DNA of 64,000 bases from Fundidesulfovibrio putealis DSM 16056 (lineage in GTDB: Bacteria > Desulfobacterota > Desulfovibrionia > Desulfovibrionales > Desulfovibrionaceae): assembly GCF_000429325.1 (NCBI RefSeq), contig NZ_AUBQ01000003.1:186001-250000 (forward strand), in the 5' to 3' direction. Position 1 is the first letter of the stretch. Each line of letters opens with the position of its first letter. Positions 52,318 through 61,221 of the stretch are shown here, piece after piece. Under the pieces are notes generated by a model. It did not search any database and was not told the origin of the DNA. It worked only from the letters and a program-made list of their open reading frames with translations. Position numbers and translations under genes: made by a program.

Positions 52318-53517
52318 TCACGACCTGGTCCTGGCGGCGTCGGCGTCACGGTCCAGGCCGCGTCTGGCGTAAGCGGCGCATATGCCGAGCGCTGCGCAGC
52401 ACAGCGCCACGTCCAACGCCAGAAATCCCGTGTAGCCCAGGCGGTGCACGGCCAGGGAGCCCAGCACGGGGCCGAGGAAGTAGCCCGTCTGCTGCGCCAT
52501 GGTCATCAGGTTGGTGTTCATGCCCTTGGAGCGCGGTTGCGAGATGTGGAACATGAGCGAGTTCATGGCTGGCGTGCCAAGCCCCATCCCCACCCCCATG
52601 ACCACGGCGGAGACAAGCGCCTGCCACTGCTCCCGGGCCAGGGCGGCCATGGCGCAGCTGGCGGCGGTCAGGCCGAAGCTCAGGGCGATGAGCCTGGTCT
52701 TGCGGACGCGGTCGAACACGCGGCTGGCCAGCACCCGCACGCCGATCATGCAGGCCATCTGGATGGCGAAGAACGTCCCCACGTGCGGGAAGGAGCGCTC
52801 CTGGAAGAGGCCCTTGGCCAGGAAGAATACGGATGCGAACACAGCGATGTACAGCGTGGTCAAGAGGAGCAACAGCCCTACAGAGGCGGTGGCCATGTCG
52901 CGCATCATCGCGCCGTAGCCGGGCGGGGGGAACGGCGGAGCCGCATGGCCGTTGCGGCGCCTCGCCCCGATGGAGAGGAGCAGTCCCAGCGCCGGAGCCA
53001 GGAAGAGCGACATGGCGAAATACCCGTGATTGAACGCCACATGGCCGAAAAAGCCGTCGAACACGGCAGGCACAATGGAATACGGCAGCAGGATGGCCAC
53101 GGAATAGAGGCCGAAGGCCTGTCCGCTCCGGGCCGGAGGGATGCGGTCCACCAGCAGGGTCATGCAGGAGGCGCTGAGCAGGTACACGCCCACGCCGGTC
53201 GCCACGCGAACGGCCAGCAGCGCGGCGATGCTGCGGGCTTCCAGGTAGCCTGCGCCGCAGAGCATGAGGGTGACCGCTCCCAGGCAGGCGTTGCGCACGG
53301 CGTTGCTGGTGGACATGAACGGGCTGTACAGCAGGAACGATGCAATGGTGGCCAGGGCGGAACTGCCGATGAGAAAGCCTCTCCAGTGCTGGTCGATGCC
53401 GAGCATCCCCAGGTGGACGTCGAGGCTGTAGAATACCGTGGTGTTGCAGTAGGTCAGGAAGATGACCAGGCACAGGCCCAGGAAGTCGAAGGTGAAAAGA
53501 CGGCTGGGGCTGGGCAT
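52318..53517 (-). CDS. Major facilitator superfamily transporter
   Basis: About 399 residues with twelve hydrophobic segments and the MFS loop pattern (DRIPPARSGQAFGLYS between helices 4 and 5; FDRVRKTRLIALSFGLTAA near helix 8/9). A proton-driven efflux or uptake carrier is likely; the substrate is unknown. The start is uncertain: ATG 53515-53517 is chosen, and a TTG at 53538 would add seven residues; neither has a clear ribosome site. The TPR gene lies 30 bases upstream on the same strand. Confidence 0.85.
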   Translation of the reverse strand: MPSPSRLFTFDFLGLCLVIFLTYCNTTVFYSLDVHLGMLGIDQHWRGFLIGSSALATIASFLLYSPFMSTSNAVRNACLGAVTLMLCGAGYLEARSIAALLAVRVATGVGVYLLSASCMTLLVDRIPPARSGQAFGLYSVAILLPYSIVPAVFDGFFGHVAFNHGYFAMSLFLAPALGLLLSIGARRRNGHAAPPFPPPGYGAMMRDMATASVGLLLLLTTLYIAVFASVFFLAKGLFQERSFPHVGTFFAIQMACMIGVRVLASRVFDRVRKTRLIALSFGLTAASCAMAALAREQWQALVSAVVMGVGMGLGTPAMNSLMFHISQPRSKGMNTNLMTMAQQTGYFLGPVLGSLAVHRLGYTGFLALDVALCCAALGICAAYARRGLDRDADAARTRS

Positions 53518-53548
53518 GGCCAAAACAGGGTGGTTCAACGGCCGGTCG

Positions 53549-54286
53549 TCAGGCTGCTGGGGCCATCTTCTCGCAATATATGAGGAACTTTTTGGCTTCG
53601 GGGAAGGACGGGTTCACTTCCAGCGCCTGGAGCAGCGCGGTCCTGCATTTCCCGAATTCCTTCTTGTCGAAGTACACCCGCGCCAGATTGAACAGGATGT
53701 GGTCGTCGCTGGGGTTGGCCTCATGGGCTTTCTCCAGGAAGGCGGTGGCCTGGTCCAGGTGGCCGTTGCGTCGCAGGCGGACGCCGAACGCGTTGAGCCT
53801 CTCCTTGTGTTCATTGCTGAAGGCATCGCCCAGGCCCATCAGCACTTTCAATATCCTGGCCAGTTTGTCGAAGTCGTTCTTCTCGGTGTACACGGTCCCG
53901 AGTCCGTAGTTGGCCTCGATGTTCATGTCGTCGATCATGAGCGCCTTGAGAAATTCCAGCTCTGCGGCGTCCAGGTCTCCTTCGGAGAGGTGCTCCTCGC
54001 CCTTGGAGATCTTTTCATACAGCGAGTGGAGCGCGGGGACGGTGTTCACGTTGTAGTAGTTCGGTTCCGGCGTATAGTGGGCGAGAAACGCCTCGCCCTT
54101 GATGAATTCGCGCATGCCGGACGGAACATGGTAGATGTTGAGAGGCTGGATGTCGAACGTGTCGTCCCCGACCTGGCGCACGAACCAGTACGTGAGTTTC
54201 TGGTGGGTTGTCTTGGTGGTCCCGGAACCGACGGTGATGTTTTTGCGGTGTGAAAAAACACCAAGAACGGCGGGATAGTCGGGCAT
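53549..54286 (-). CDS. TPR protein with N-terminal signalling-like segment
   Basis: 245 residues. The first ~90 are non-repetitive (LGVFSHRKNITVGSGTTKTT, KLTYWFVRQVGDDTFDIQPL). The rest are TPR units (EANYGLGTVYTEKNDFDKLA, DHILFNLARVYFDKKEFGKC). Soluble, with no signal peptide. This architecture occurs in several uncharacterised Desulfovibrio proteins as I recall. It is upstream of the MFS gene and may be co-transcribed; its partner is unknown. Confidence 0.72.
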   Translation of the reverse strand: MPDYPAVLGVFSHRKNITVGSGTTKTTHQKLTYWFVRQVGDDTFDIQPLNIYHVPSGMREFIKGEAFLAHYTPEPNYYNVNTVPALHSLYEKISKGEEHLSEGDLDAAELEFLKALMIDDMNIEANYGLGTVYTEKNDFDKLARILKVLMGLGDAFSNEHKERLNAFGVRLRRNGHLDQATAFLEKAHEANPSDDHILFNLARVYFDKKEFGKCRTALLQALEVNPSFPEAKKFLIYCEKMAPAA

Positions 54287-54606
54287 GTGTTATCTTCCTG
54301 GCAATGTGCGTAATGTAAATGCAACCCGAATTGAATGACATCCAACGGCGTGGCCGATTGTTTGAACACGGGAGATCGATGAATCCGGCTGCGCCAATGG
54401 GTCGGTATAACAAGCCCTTGTCATTGTAAATGGGCGCATGGTGTTGGAGTAGGTTTATTAGGGATGTGAACAAACGGCTTTGGCTTCCCGCTTCGGGCGT
54501 GTGAATACTTGTCATACCGGAAAGAAAGCTGACACCTGAAGAGACTGCTGTATCTATTGTATGGCAAATAGTACTGTAATTTTCCGGTGTTACGTTTTTA
54601 CAGAGC

Positions 54607-54622
54607 TGGCACGCACTATGCT
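54607..54622 (+). promoter_or_regulatory. Sigma-54-type promoter upstream of CBS-domain gene
   Basis: TGGCACGCACTATGCT matches TGGCAC-N5-TTGCW with correct spacing of the GG (-24) and GC (-12) pairs; one T is replaced by A. It lies 116 bases before the CBS gene start. An enhancer-binding activator would be required; none is adjacent. Bases 54287-54606 hold no gene. Confidence 0.5.
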
Positions 54623-54737
54623 GACTGGATGATAATGCCTGCGCGAGGCAGGGGACGGGGTGAGGCTCTGCGGTTCTGGAAAGAAGGATGTTCAGCACGT
54701 GCTGCCGTGAATAACACTTCTACGATTGGAGGCGAAG

Positions 54738-55130
54738 ATGAAGGTCAAGGATGCGATGTCGACCAGGATCATGTTCGTGAAGAGTGACGCTACCGCCGCT
54801 CAGGCCATGAAGCTCATGGCGGAGAACAACATGCGTCGGCTCATGGTGGATATAGACGCTTCAGCCGGTTCCTACGGCGCAGTGACCGTGCGCGACATGA
54901 TCTCCAAGGTCATCGCCCCTGGTCTGGACGCGGCAAAGGTGCGCGTGGACGCGATCATGAACTCGGCACTGTTTTCGGTCGCCCCGTCCGACGATCTCCA
55001 GGCCGCCGCGAAGATGATGGATGAAAAGAACGTCGCCGGCATGCCCGTCTTTGATGGCAAGAAGCTCGTGGGCGTCATCACCATGTGGGACATCCTGATC
55101 GCCCTTGGAGTGCACGGCAAGGCGTCGTAG
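54738..55130 (+). CDS. Two-CBS-domain protein
   Basis: 130 residues from the ATG at 54738, which follows TTGGAGGCG; the longer frame start at TTG 54726 is rejected. It consists of a CBS pair (MKVKDAMSTRIMFVKSDATA, AVTVRDMISKVI; VDAIMNSALFSVAPSDDLQA, VGVITMWDILIALG). Such stand-alone Bateman modules bind adenine nucleotides and act as energy or redox sensors. A sigma-54-type promoter precedes it. The scaffold-like gene at 55240 follows. Confidence 0.9.
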   Translation: MKVKDAMSTRIMFVKSDATAAQAMKLMAENNMRRLMVDIDASAGSYGAVTVRDMISKVIAPGLDAAKVRVDAIMNSALFSVAPSDDLQAAAKMMDEKNVAGMPVFDGKKLVGVITMWDILIALGVHGKAS

Positions 55131-55239
55131 CAACCCTGGACAGCGCGCGGGAAACCCCTGCGCATACGCTGTCCGTTCAAATAGGGATTGAGCCCGTCCC
55201 TGCCATGCAGGCTGGACGAGCTCGCCCAATGGAGATCGT

Positions 55240-55596
55240 ATGCCCACAAATGAAATACAGTATGACCATCTGGTCAAGCCGCTCGAGAAGTACTCCGCGA
55301 AGGCCGTATACGGCAGCACGTTCTGCAAACGGCCCATCGAGATCCAGATCCTGGTGGAGGACGGAGTCGTCACGGGAATAGGCGGCACGGTGGAATGCCC
55401 ATACAGCAAGCAGTGGCTTGGCGCGCTCATTTCGAAGGCTCAGGGACTGGACGTGGACGCGGCCTGGGGAATCTCCGGGGACGATCTGCGCAGCAGCATC
55501 ACGCCGCCTGAGCACGAGGAAGATTGCGTGGACTGCGACACCTACGCTGTCGCGGCCTTCCGGCTTGCCCTGCGCAACTGGGAGAAGAAAGTCTGA
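55240..55596 (+). CDS. Iron-sulfur scaffold-like (NifU N-terminal type) small protein
   Basis: 118 residues. The layout VYGSTFCKRPIEIQILVEDG, VVTGIGGTVECPYSKQWLGA, ALISKAQGLDVDAAWGIS and DCVDCDTYAVAAFRLALRNW resembles NifU/IscU N-terminal scaffolds, where the strand-turn with Cys and the late Cys before a helix hold the cluster. Cys spacing is not canonical (C29, C53, then CVDC near residue 95-98), so it may be a divergent or metal-binding relative. It follows the CBS gene by 109 bases. Confidence 0.55.
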   Translation: MPTNEIQYDHLVKPLEKYSAKAVYGSTFCKRPIEIQILVEDGVVTGIGGTVECPYSKQWLGALISKAQGLDVDAAWGISGDDLRSSITPPEHEEDCVDCDTYAVAAFRLALRNWEKKV

Positions 55597-55680
55597 AGCC
55601 CGGAGCCTGAGACGGCATTTCAGGCGGCGCACGCACGGGTTGCCGGGCATGCGCCGAGAGTGTCCATACGAGAGAACGCG

Positions 55681-55719
55681 GAAGGGGGCGGCCCGGCAGG
55701 GCTGCCTTCTTTATTTTTC
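55681..55719 (+). terminator. Probable terminator after scaffold-like gene
   Basis: An imperfect GC stem (GAAGG…GGGC…GCCC / GGGC…GCC-TTC) is followed by TTTATTTTT. Confidence 0.55.
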
Positions 55720-55905
55720 GTCCCGAAATCCTGAATGATGCTGGTCAGTCCAGGCCGGGCTGGGCCGTAGATCGGCCTTGCCCAGGACTCTCCGCCGTCG
55801 CGCCGTGTAACCTGTCCGGGGTCGCAGCCCTCAACCAGGGTATGGGCGGCTGCTTCCGAAGGACACGGCCTCCTGTTGCTTCATTCTTACGGCAGGAGAG
55901 GAAAC

Positions 55906-56103
55906 ATGCAGAGTGAACTGACCTATCTCTTTACGGTCGTCATGCCCTTGTTGTTCGTGACCACAGGCATTTATGTCTGTTTCAGCATCGCGGCCTGCGC
56001 CGCGTCGAGTTGTTCGGAGCGCATCGACAGATTTTTTGCGCCCAAACTCGTAAAATCGGTTCCATTCGTCCTGATCGCGCTCCTCGTCGACTTCTTCCGG
56101 TAA
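55906..56103 (+). CDS. Small membrane protein with one or two helices
   Basis: 65 residues from the ATG at 55906, which follows AGGAGAGG. A first helix (YLFTVVMPLLFVTTGIYVCF) leads to an Ala/Cys/Ser segment (SIAACAASSCSER). A second hydrophobic stretch ends the protein (VKSVPFVLIALLVDFFR). Function is unknown. It is convergent with the HD-GYP gene 31 bases downstream. Confidence 0.6.
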   Translation: MQSELTYLFTVVMPLLFVTTGIYVCFSIAACAASSCSERIDRFFAPKLVKSVPFVLIALLVDFFR

Positions 56104-56133
56104 CAGCCGCATTACGGTGAAGGGCGGATGTCG

Positions 56134-57390
56134 TCAGGCGTTGACTGCCAGCTGCCGTGGATTCCTGAGCTGCGGCACGAATTCCGCGATGTTGATCCTG
56201 CATTCCTGATAGCTCATGCATCCGACAATGCTCTGCGGTAATGCGCCGGTGCTTGCGGTCATCAGGTCGATGTCCTTGGGCTTGCAGTAGCGGTTGTTCT
56301 TGTCCAGCACCACGCGGATCTTGGGCAGCAGCAGGTTGTCCTGGTTCTGTTCTATGACCACGGCCCTTTTCCCACTGTTGAGCACCACGATGGATCCCAC
56401 CGGGTAGACTCCGATGAATTTCACGAAACGGTCCACCAGGGCGGGCGAGAAGGAACTGCCGCGCAGGTTGAAGATGGTGCTCAGCGCATTGTGGGCGTGC
56501 ATGGCCTTGCTGTAGCAGCGGTCGGTGGTCAGCGCGTCGAAGGTGTCCACGATGCTTATCAGCGAGGACGCCCTGCCGATCTGGTTGTACTGCAACCCCT
56601 GGGGGTAGCCGCCGCCCGCGAAGTGTTCGTGGTGCTCATAGGCCGCGCGGATCACGTCCTGGGGGATGTTCTTCTGCCTGAGGAGAATGTCCCGGCTGTG
56701 AGTCGGATGCCGCTTCACTTCAGCATACTCGGCCGCCGACAGCTTGTGGGGTTTCTTCAGAATCCGTTCCGGAATGAGTATCTTGCCTATGTCGTGGAAC
56801 AGGCCGGACAGGCCGAGCACCATGAGGTTGTCCTGTCCGAGTCCGATGAATTGCCCGAACAGGATGGAGAACATGGCCACGTTGAGGTTGTGCGTGTAGG
56901 AATACTCGTCATACTTCTGGAGCTTCGACAGAAACAGGAGCGCGCTGCCCAGACTTCCTGCACGGCTTATGATCGAGCGGGTGAATTCCTGGCTGTCTTC
57001 AAGGTTGATGTTGCGTGTCTCGGAAAGGCGCTGAGTGAATGTTCTTACATATTCAAGAAGTTCGCCATAGTATTGGTCCGCTTCGTTTACGATGCTGCCG
57101 ATGTCGTCGAAGTTCGACCTGGTGTTCACTTCGTACGGGTTGTCCGTGGACACGACGGTGAACGGAGTCTCCAGGCGTATCTTTTCCTGCCTGTTTTCCT
57201 GAAAATACTCGCCCTTTTCCGTGTCGACAAACACTTCCACGAATTTTCCCTGCTGAAGAGCAATGATCTGCTCCTCGCTGGTGATGTCGGTTTCTTTGAG
57301 AAAAATGTGCGGGTTGCTCTCGCTTGAAAGTCCGGGGTTGGCTATGTGCATTCCGGGCTTCAAGTCCTTGGTGTATATCTTGACTATCAT
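56134..57390 (-). CDS. HD-GYP domain protein (cyclic-di-GMP phosphodiesterase type)
   Basis: 418 residues from the ATG at 57388-57390 (GGAAAG upstream); longer in-frame starts add unrelated sequence. The N-terminal DUF3391-like region begins IVKIYTKDLKPGMHIANPG. The HD-GYP domain has the HD pair in LSGLFHDIGKILIPERIL, the RHPTHSRDIL and EHHEHFAGGGYPQGL motifs and VDTFDALTTDR. HHE-GGGYP is a small variant of HHExxDGxGYP, so activity is probable but unproven. The likely product of hydrolysis is pGpG or GMP from c-di-GMP. Confidence 0.88.
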   Translation of the reverse strand: MIVKIYTKDLKPGMHIANPGLSSESNPHIFLKETDITSEEQIIALQQGKFVEVFVDTEKGEYFQENRQEKIRLETPFTVVSTDNPYEVNTRSNFDDIGSIVNEADQYYGELLEYVRTFTQRLSETRNINLEDSQEFTRSIISRAGSLGSALLFLSKLQKYDEYSYTHNLNVAMFSILFGQFIGLGQDNLMVLGLSGLFHDIGKILIPERILKKPHKLSAAEYAEVKRHPTHSRDILLRQKNIPQDVIRAAYEHHEHFAGGGYPQGLQYNQIGRASSLISIVDTFDALTTDRCYSKAMHAHNALSTIFNLRGSSFSPALVDRFVKFIGVYPVGSIVVLNSGKRAVVIEQNQDNLLLPKIRVVLDKNNRYCKPKDIDLMTASTGALPQSIVGCMSYQECRINIAEFVPQLRNPRQLAVNA

Positions 57391-57937
57391 GCTGGTCAGT
57401 CTTTCCGGGTTATGGGTGGTTTCCGCGCAGCCGGGGATGGTGCGTTCATAGAGAGCATATGCCATCGTATATATGCAGACAAGATAGAGACTCCCTACGT
57501 TTGTGCACTGTCGACCCCAAACAGGCCGGGGGCCGGGCGTGGCCAGGCGGCCCCGGGTCCGGATTCTTGCTTCTGCGCCCAGGCTGCTTATCTTGTCTTT
57601 AATGCGCCCAGACACGTCCGTGTGGAGCCTCTGAGGGAGCGGTCGCCCTCTGCGAGGGCGGAAAACTGTGGCGTTTGCGCTGGAATCATGTCGGCGGGCG
57701 ATGGGGCTCAAAAGGGTTCATCTGCGGTATTGCTTGTAACGAAGAGGCTTTGCAGGCGGTCTTTACTGAAGATGACCTTTTTTTCATGGTGGAAACGGTT
57801 GACGTATCCAGCAAAATGAAGTGAGGACACCCCGACCGGAAGCAACCCGCGAGGCGTCAGGCCGGGCGGAACCAGTGTGCGCAAGCGCCGCCGGATGCAG
57901 ACACAACATCTCTCACGGAGAGCCTGAAGAGGACCCG
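57391..57937. other. Divergent intergenic region between HD-GYP and LolA-like genes
   Basis: About 550 bases. A GC-rich segment near 57520-57560 can form local hairpins, and an AT-rich stretch near 57460-57480 may hold the HD-GYP promoter. Frames on both strands lack ribosome sites; no gene is supported. Confidence 0.4.
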
Positions 57938-58672
57938 ATGAAGCATTGCACATTTTCTTTGATCGCATTTATTCTCATGTTGGCCGTGGTTTCCGCGCGT
58001 CCGGCCCTGGCTGCCGGGGATACCGGCGAGTTGTTGTCCATCGTGGAGCAGGTGGAGGCGGGATACGCCAAGGTACAGGACTACACCGCCACGTTCCTGA
58101 AGCAGGAGCGGGTGGAGGGAAAGCTGCGCGATCAGGAGCGCATCTCCATCAAGTTCATGAAGCCGTTCAAGGTGTACATGAAGTGGCTGGAGGTCTCCGT
58201 GAAGGAGGCGCTCTACGTGCAGGGGGCCTACAGCGACAAGGTGCAGGCGCGCTGCGACGGCCTGCTCGGCCTGTGGACCTGGTCCTTCAGCCCCCGCGAC
58301 CCCAGGCTGATGGAGGGCAACCGCCACCCCATCACGGATATCGGCTTCGGATTCATCATAGACGTCATGCGCCGCAACATCCCCAAGGCCGTGGAGCGCG
58401 GCGAAGTGAACGACGTGCGCATCACCGAGGAGCCCTTCGACGGCAGGCCCACCATGCGCGTGGAGGCCAAGTTCACGCCCAAGGACGGCCAGGAGTACTA
58501 CACCTCCCACATGATCGCCCACATCGACAAGGAGCACATGCTCCCCGTGGGCATCACCTGCTACGACGAGAAGGGCCAGTTGCAGGAGCAGTACGGCTAC
58601 AAGGACCTGAAGGTGAACGTGGGGTTGACCGAAAACGACTTCTCCAAGACCAACAAGGCCTACAAGTTCTAG
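57938..58672 (+). CDS. Exported DUF1571/LolA-like protein
   Basis: 244 residues from the ATG at 57938 (AGAGGA upstream). A signal peptide ends at PALAAG (about residue 25). The mature protein has LLSIVEQVEAGYAKVQDYTA, TFLKQERVEGKLRDQERISI, KFMKPFKVYMKW and RHPITDIGFGFIIDVM, the DUF1571 pattern with an outer-membrane lipoprotein carrier-like beta fold. It is a probable periplasmic lipid- or lipoprotein-binding protein. It converges on the Mla operon across a shared terminator. Confidence 0.82.
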   Translation: MKHCTFSLIAFILMLAVVSARPALAAGDTGELLSIVEQVEAGYAKVQDYTATFLKQERVEGKLRDQERISIKFMKPFKVYMKWLEVSVKEALYVQGAYSDKVQARCDGLLGLWTWSFSPRDPRLMEGNRHPITDIGFGFIIDVMRRNIPKAVERGEVNDVRITEEPFDGRPTMRVEAKFTPKDGQEYYTSHMIAHIDKEHMLPVGITCYDEKGQLQEQYGYKDLKVNVGLTENDFSKTNKAYKF

Positions 58673-58713
58673 TCTCGCACGGTTTGCGGGATGAGAGCGT
58701 CCTGAGACAAACG

Positions 58714-58747
58714 AAGGGGGTGGACCGCAGTGGTCCACCCCCTTCTT
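58714..58747. terminator. Bidirectional terminator between LolA-like gene and Mla operon
   Basis: A near-perfect stem AAGGGGGTGGACC / GGTCCACCCCCTT with a five-base loop, between convergent genes. Confidence 0.85.
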
Positions 58748-58775
58748 GCGTTCGGGGGCGAGAGCTGGGAGTCCG

Positions 58776-59396
58776 TCAGGGCTTCAATGTCCTGACCTTG
58801 GCGGCGATGTCCTGGGCCAGGCGCGCCACCAGGCGGCTCTGGGCCGAGGCCAGGTGGGCGTAGTCCGCTCCGCCGGGGGCCTCCTTGAACATGGAGGTCT
58901 GCCAGGCCACGGCCTGGCCGGAGGCGTCGATCACCGACCAGTCGGCCTGGAGCACGGCCTCGCCGCCGAGGGTCCCGTCGAAGCGGCGCACCTGGATGGC
59001 CACCTGATAGTCGGGCCGCACCCCGGCGGGCCAGGGGAACAGCACCAGGGGCTTGTCGCAGGTCACTCCGGCCAGATCGGCGATGAGGGTGCGCTTGAAG
59101 TTGTCGTGCAGGGGTTCGATCCACTGGTCGAAGTCTGCCACGATCATCTGGTGGCTGCCGCTCTTGGTCACGATCTGGTTGCGGTCCAGGTAGGGGGGGA
59201 AGTCCACCGGGCCGATGCCCAGGGAGCGGCAGGGCTGGCCTGGGGCGGCTTTGTCCGCCTGGGCGTCCTGCACTGCGGGGTCCGGGGCCAGGGTGTAGAA
59301 GCGGGTGGGGGCGCTCTTGCCGCAGCCGCCCAGAAGGGGCGCGGTCAGGGCCAGTGCGGCGAGCATCACGGCGAGTGCGTTGGCGCGTGTGAACAT
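58776..59396 (-). CDS. ABC-type transport auxiliary lipoprotein (PqiC/DUF330-like)
   Basis: 206 residues with a lipoprotein signal (APLLGGC, Cys25) then RFYTLAPDPA, the hallmark of PqiC-type proteins. LGIGPVDFPPYLDRNQIVTK and FDQWIEPLHDNFKRTLIADL follow, and the C-terminus is RLVARLAQDIAAKV. Such proteins sit at the outer membrane and complete MCE lipid-transport systems. It is the last gene of the operon, 3 bases after mlaD. Confidence 0.88.
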   Translation of the reverse strand: MFTRANALAVMLAALALTAPLLGGCGKSAPTRFYTLAPDPAVQDAQADKAAPGQPCRSLGIGPVDFPPYLDRNQIVTKSGSHQMIVADFDQWIEPLHDNFKRTLIADLAGVTCDKPLVLFPWPAGVRPDYQVAIQVRRFDGTLGGEAVLQADWSVIDASGQAVAWQTSMFKEAPGGADYAHLASAQSRLVARLAQDIAAKVRTLKP

Positions 59397-59399
59397 GCC

Positions 59400-60410
59400 T
59401 TATCTCCTGTTGGTTCCCTTGCCCTGGATCAGGGCTTCCGGGTGGCGCTCAAGATAGTCGGCCAGGGTACGGATGGAGCGGGCGGCGGCCGCGATCTCGG
59501 AAAGGGCCTTGTTCAGGTCCGTGACGGTGGGCGAATCCGGGCTGACCACCTTGTCCATCTTGGTAAGGGTCTGGCGTCCGTCCTTGAGGGCCGCGTCCAG
59601 CACCTTGAGGGTGTTGTTCACGGAGCCTGTGAGGCCGGAGGAGCGCTGGTCCAGGTTGTCGGCCAGGTCCTTGTAGCTCTTGAGGGTTCCGTCCACGCTC
59701 TTGGACAAAGGGTCGACCCTGGTGCGGATGTCCTGGGTCAGCGTCCGGAATTCGATGAGGGCCGCGTCCAGGTTGGCTGGCACCTGGGCCATCTGGGGCG
59801 AGTTGATGAACTTTTCGATGCCGGTCACGGCCCCGATGAGCCGGTTCACCAGTTCCTCCAGGGGCAGGTGCTTGAGGGTCTGGGACAGCTCGTCGAACAT
59901 GGAGGGCACCGTGGGGATTTCCGGCAGCTTGCTCGCGCCCACCAGCCGGGCCTGCGTGTTGGGCATGAGGTCCAGGGACACGGCAAGCTGGCCGGTGACG
60001 AAGCTCTGGGTGACCAGTTGGGCGCGCAGGCCTTTCTCCACCAGATCCTTGAGGACTTCCTCCATGCCTTCCTTGCGGGCATCCATCAGGGTTTCCTTCG
60101 TTTGCGAACCTTTGCCGGAGCTCATGTTCAGCAGGCCGCTCTGAAGTTCGATGGTTACCGGGATGTAGAAGTGCAGGTTGTGCGGGTCGGCGATGACCCC
60201 GATCTCGGTGACCAGCCCGATGGGCACGCCGCGAAACACCACGGGCGCGCCGATGGTCAGGCCGCTGACCGAGTTGTCGAAGAACATGATGAACTTGAAC
60301 TTCTTGGTGAAGAACATGCCCGATCCCAGGGCGATCACTCCGGCCACGGCCAGGGCCAGCGCTCCCAGGACGAACGCGCCGATCATGCCCTTGTTTACTT
60401 TGGTGCTCAC
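59400..60410 (-). CDS. mlaD: MlaD/MCE-domain substrate-binding protein
   Basis: 336 residues. One N-terminal membrane helix (GAFVLGALALAVAGVIALGS) is followed by the MCE domain (FKFIMFFDNSVSGLTIGAPV, VFRGVPIGLVTEIGVI). A long helical C-terminal region for tube formation ends in LADYLERHPEALIQGKGTNR. It is the periplasmic lipid-binding ring of the ABC transporter. Longer than E. coli MlaD (183), more like Ttg2C/YrbD-type proteins with extended helices. The ATPase gene ends 33 bases upstream. Confidence 0.92.
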   Translation of the reverse strand: MSTKVNKGMIGAFVLGALALAVAGVIALGSGMFFTKKFKFIMFFDNSVSGLTIGAPVVFRGVPIGLVTEIGVIADPHNLHFYIPVTIELQSGLLNMSSGKGSQTKETLMDARKEGMEEVLKDLVEKGLRAQLVTQSFVTGQLAVSLDLMPNTQARLVGASKLPEIPTVPSMFDELSQTLKHLPLEELVNRLIGAVTGIEKFINSPQMAQVPANLDAALIEFRTLTQDIRTRVDPLSKSVDGTLKSYKDLADNLDQRSSGLTGSVNNTLKVLDAALKDGRQTLTKMDKVVSPDSPTVTDLNKALSEIAAAARSIRTLADYLERHPEALIQGKGTNRR

Positions 60411-60443
60411 GAGAGAAATCCCCTGGTTTGCATGGGAATGCGG

Positions 60444-61217
60444 TTACTCTTTGCCCCGGGTGAGGAAATGCCGCAGGACCGGGTCGGTGGATTCTTCCAA
60501 CAGCTTCTTCGGGTCGCCGTGGGCGGTCATGGTGCGGGTCTCGACGTCCAGATAGACCGAGTTGTTGCCGATGGCGAAGATGCTGGCCAGCTCGTGGGTC
60601 ACCACCACGAAGGTGGCCTTCAGGCTGTCGCGCAGCTCAAGGATCAGCTCGTCCAGGAGGTTCGCGCTCACCGGGTCCAGCCCGGCGGAGGGCTCGTCGA
60701 AAAACAGGATGTCCGGGTCCAGGGCCATGGCCCGGGCCAGCCCGGCGCGCTTGCACATGCCGCCGCTTATCTCCGAGGGGTAGAAGTCCTCGAATCCGGC
60801 CAGCCCCACCAGCGCGAGCTTCAAAGACACGACCTCCCGGATGTCGCGCGCCTTGAGCTTCGTGTACTGCTGCAGGGGCAGGGCGATGTTCTCGGCCAGG
60901 GTCATGGAGCTGAAAAGGGCTCCGCTCTGGAAGAGCACTCCGGCCCGGCGCAGGATCGCGGCGCGGGTGTCCTCGTCGGCGCGCCACAGGCTGCCCTCTT
61001 CGTAGAGCACCTCGCCGCCGGAGGGAGATTTCAGGCCCACCAGCACGCGCAGCAGCGTACTTTTGCCGCAGCCGCTGCCGCCCATGATGATGAAGATGTC
61101 CCCGCGCCTGATGGTGAAGTTGAGGTCGCGCATGATGACGAAATCGCCGTAGGCGATGTCCAGGTGCTCGACGGTCAGGCGCGGCGCGGGTTCTTTGGCT
61201 TCCGGTTCGAGGGTCAT
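60444..61217 (-). CDS. mlaF: Lipid-transport ABC ATPase (MlaF-like)
   Basis: 257 residues. Walker A GGSGCGKSTLLRVLVG, Q-loop GVLFQSGALFSSM, signature EISGGMCKRAGLARAMALDP and Walker B ILFFDEPSAGLDPVS are all present. EISGGMxKR is characteristic of MlaF. It powers phospholipid movement between the inner membrane and MlaD. It starts 4 bases after the permease stop, so translation is coupled. Confidence 0.95.
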   Translation of the reverse strand: MTLEPEAKEPAPRLTVEHLDIAYGDFVIMRDLNFTIRRGDIFIIMGGSGCGKSTLLRVLVGLKSPSGGEVLYEEGSLWRADEDTRAAILRRAGVLFQSGALFSSMTLAENIALPLQQYTKLKARDIREVVSLKLALVGLAGFEDFYPSEISGGMCKRAGLARAMALDPDILFFDEPSAGLDPVSANLLDELILELRDSLKATFVVVTHELASIFAIGNNSVYLDVETRTMTAHGDPKKLLEESTDPVLRHFLTRGKE

Positions 61218-61221
61218 GGAC

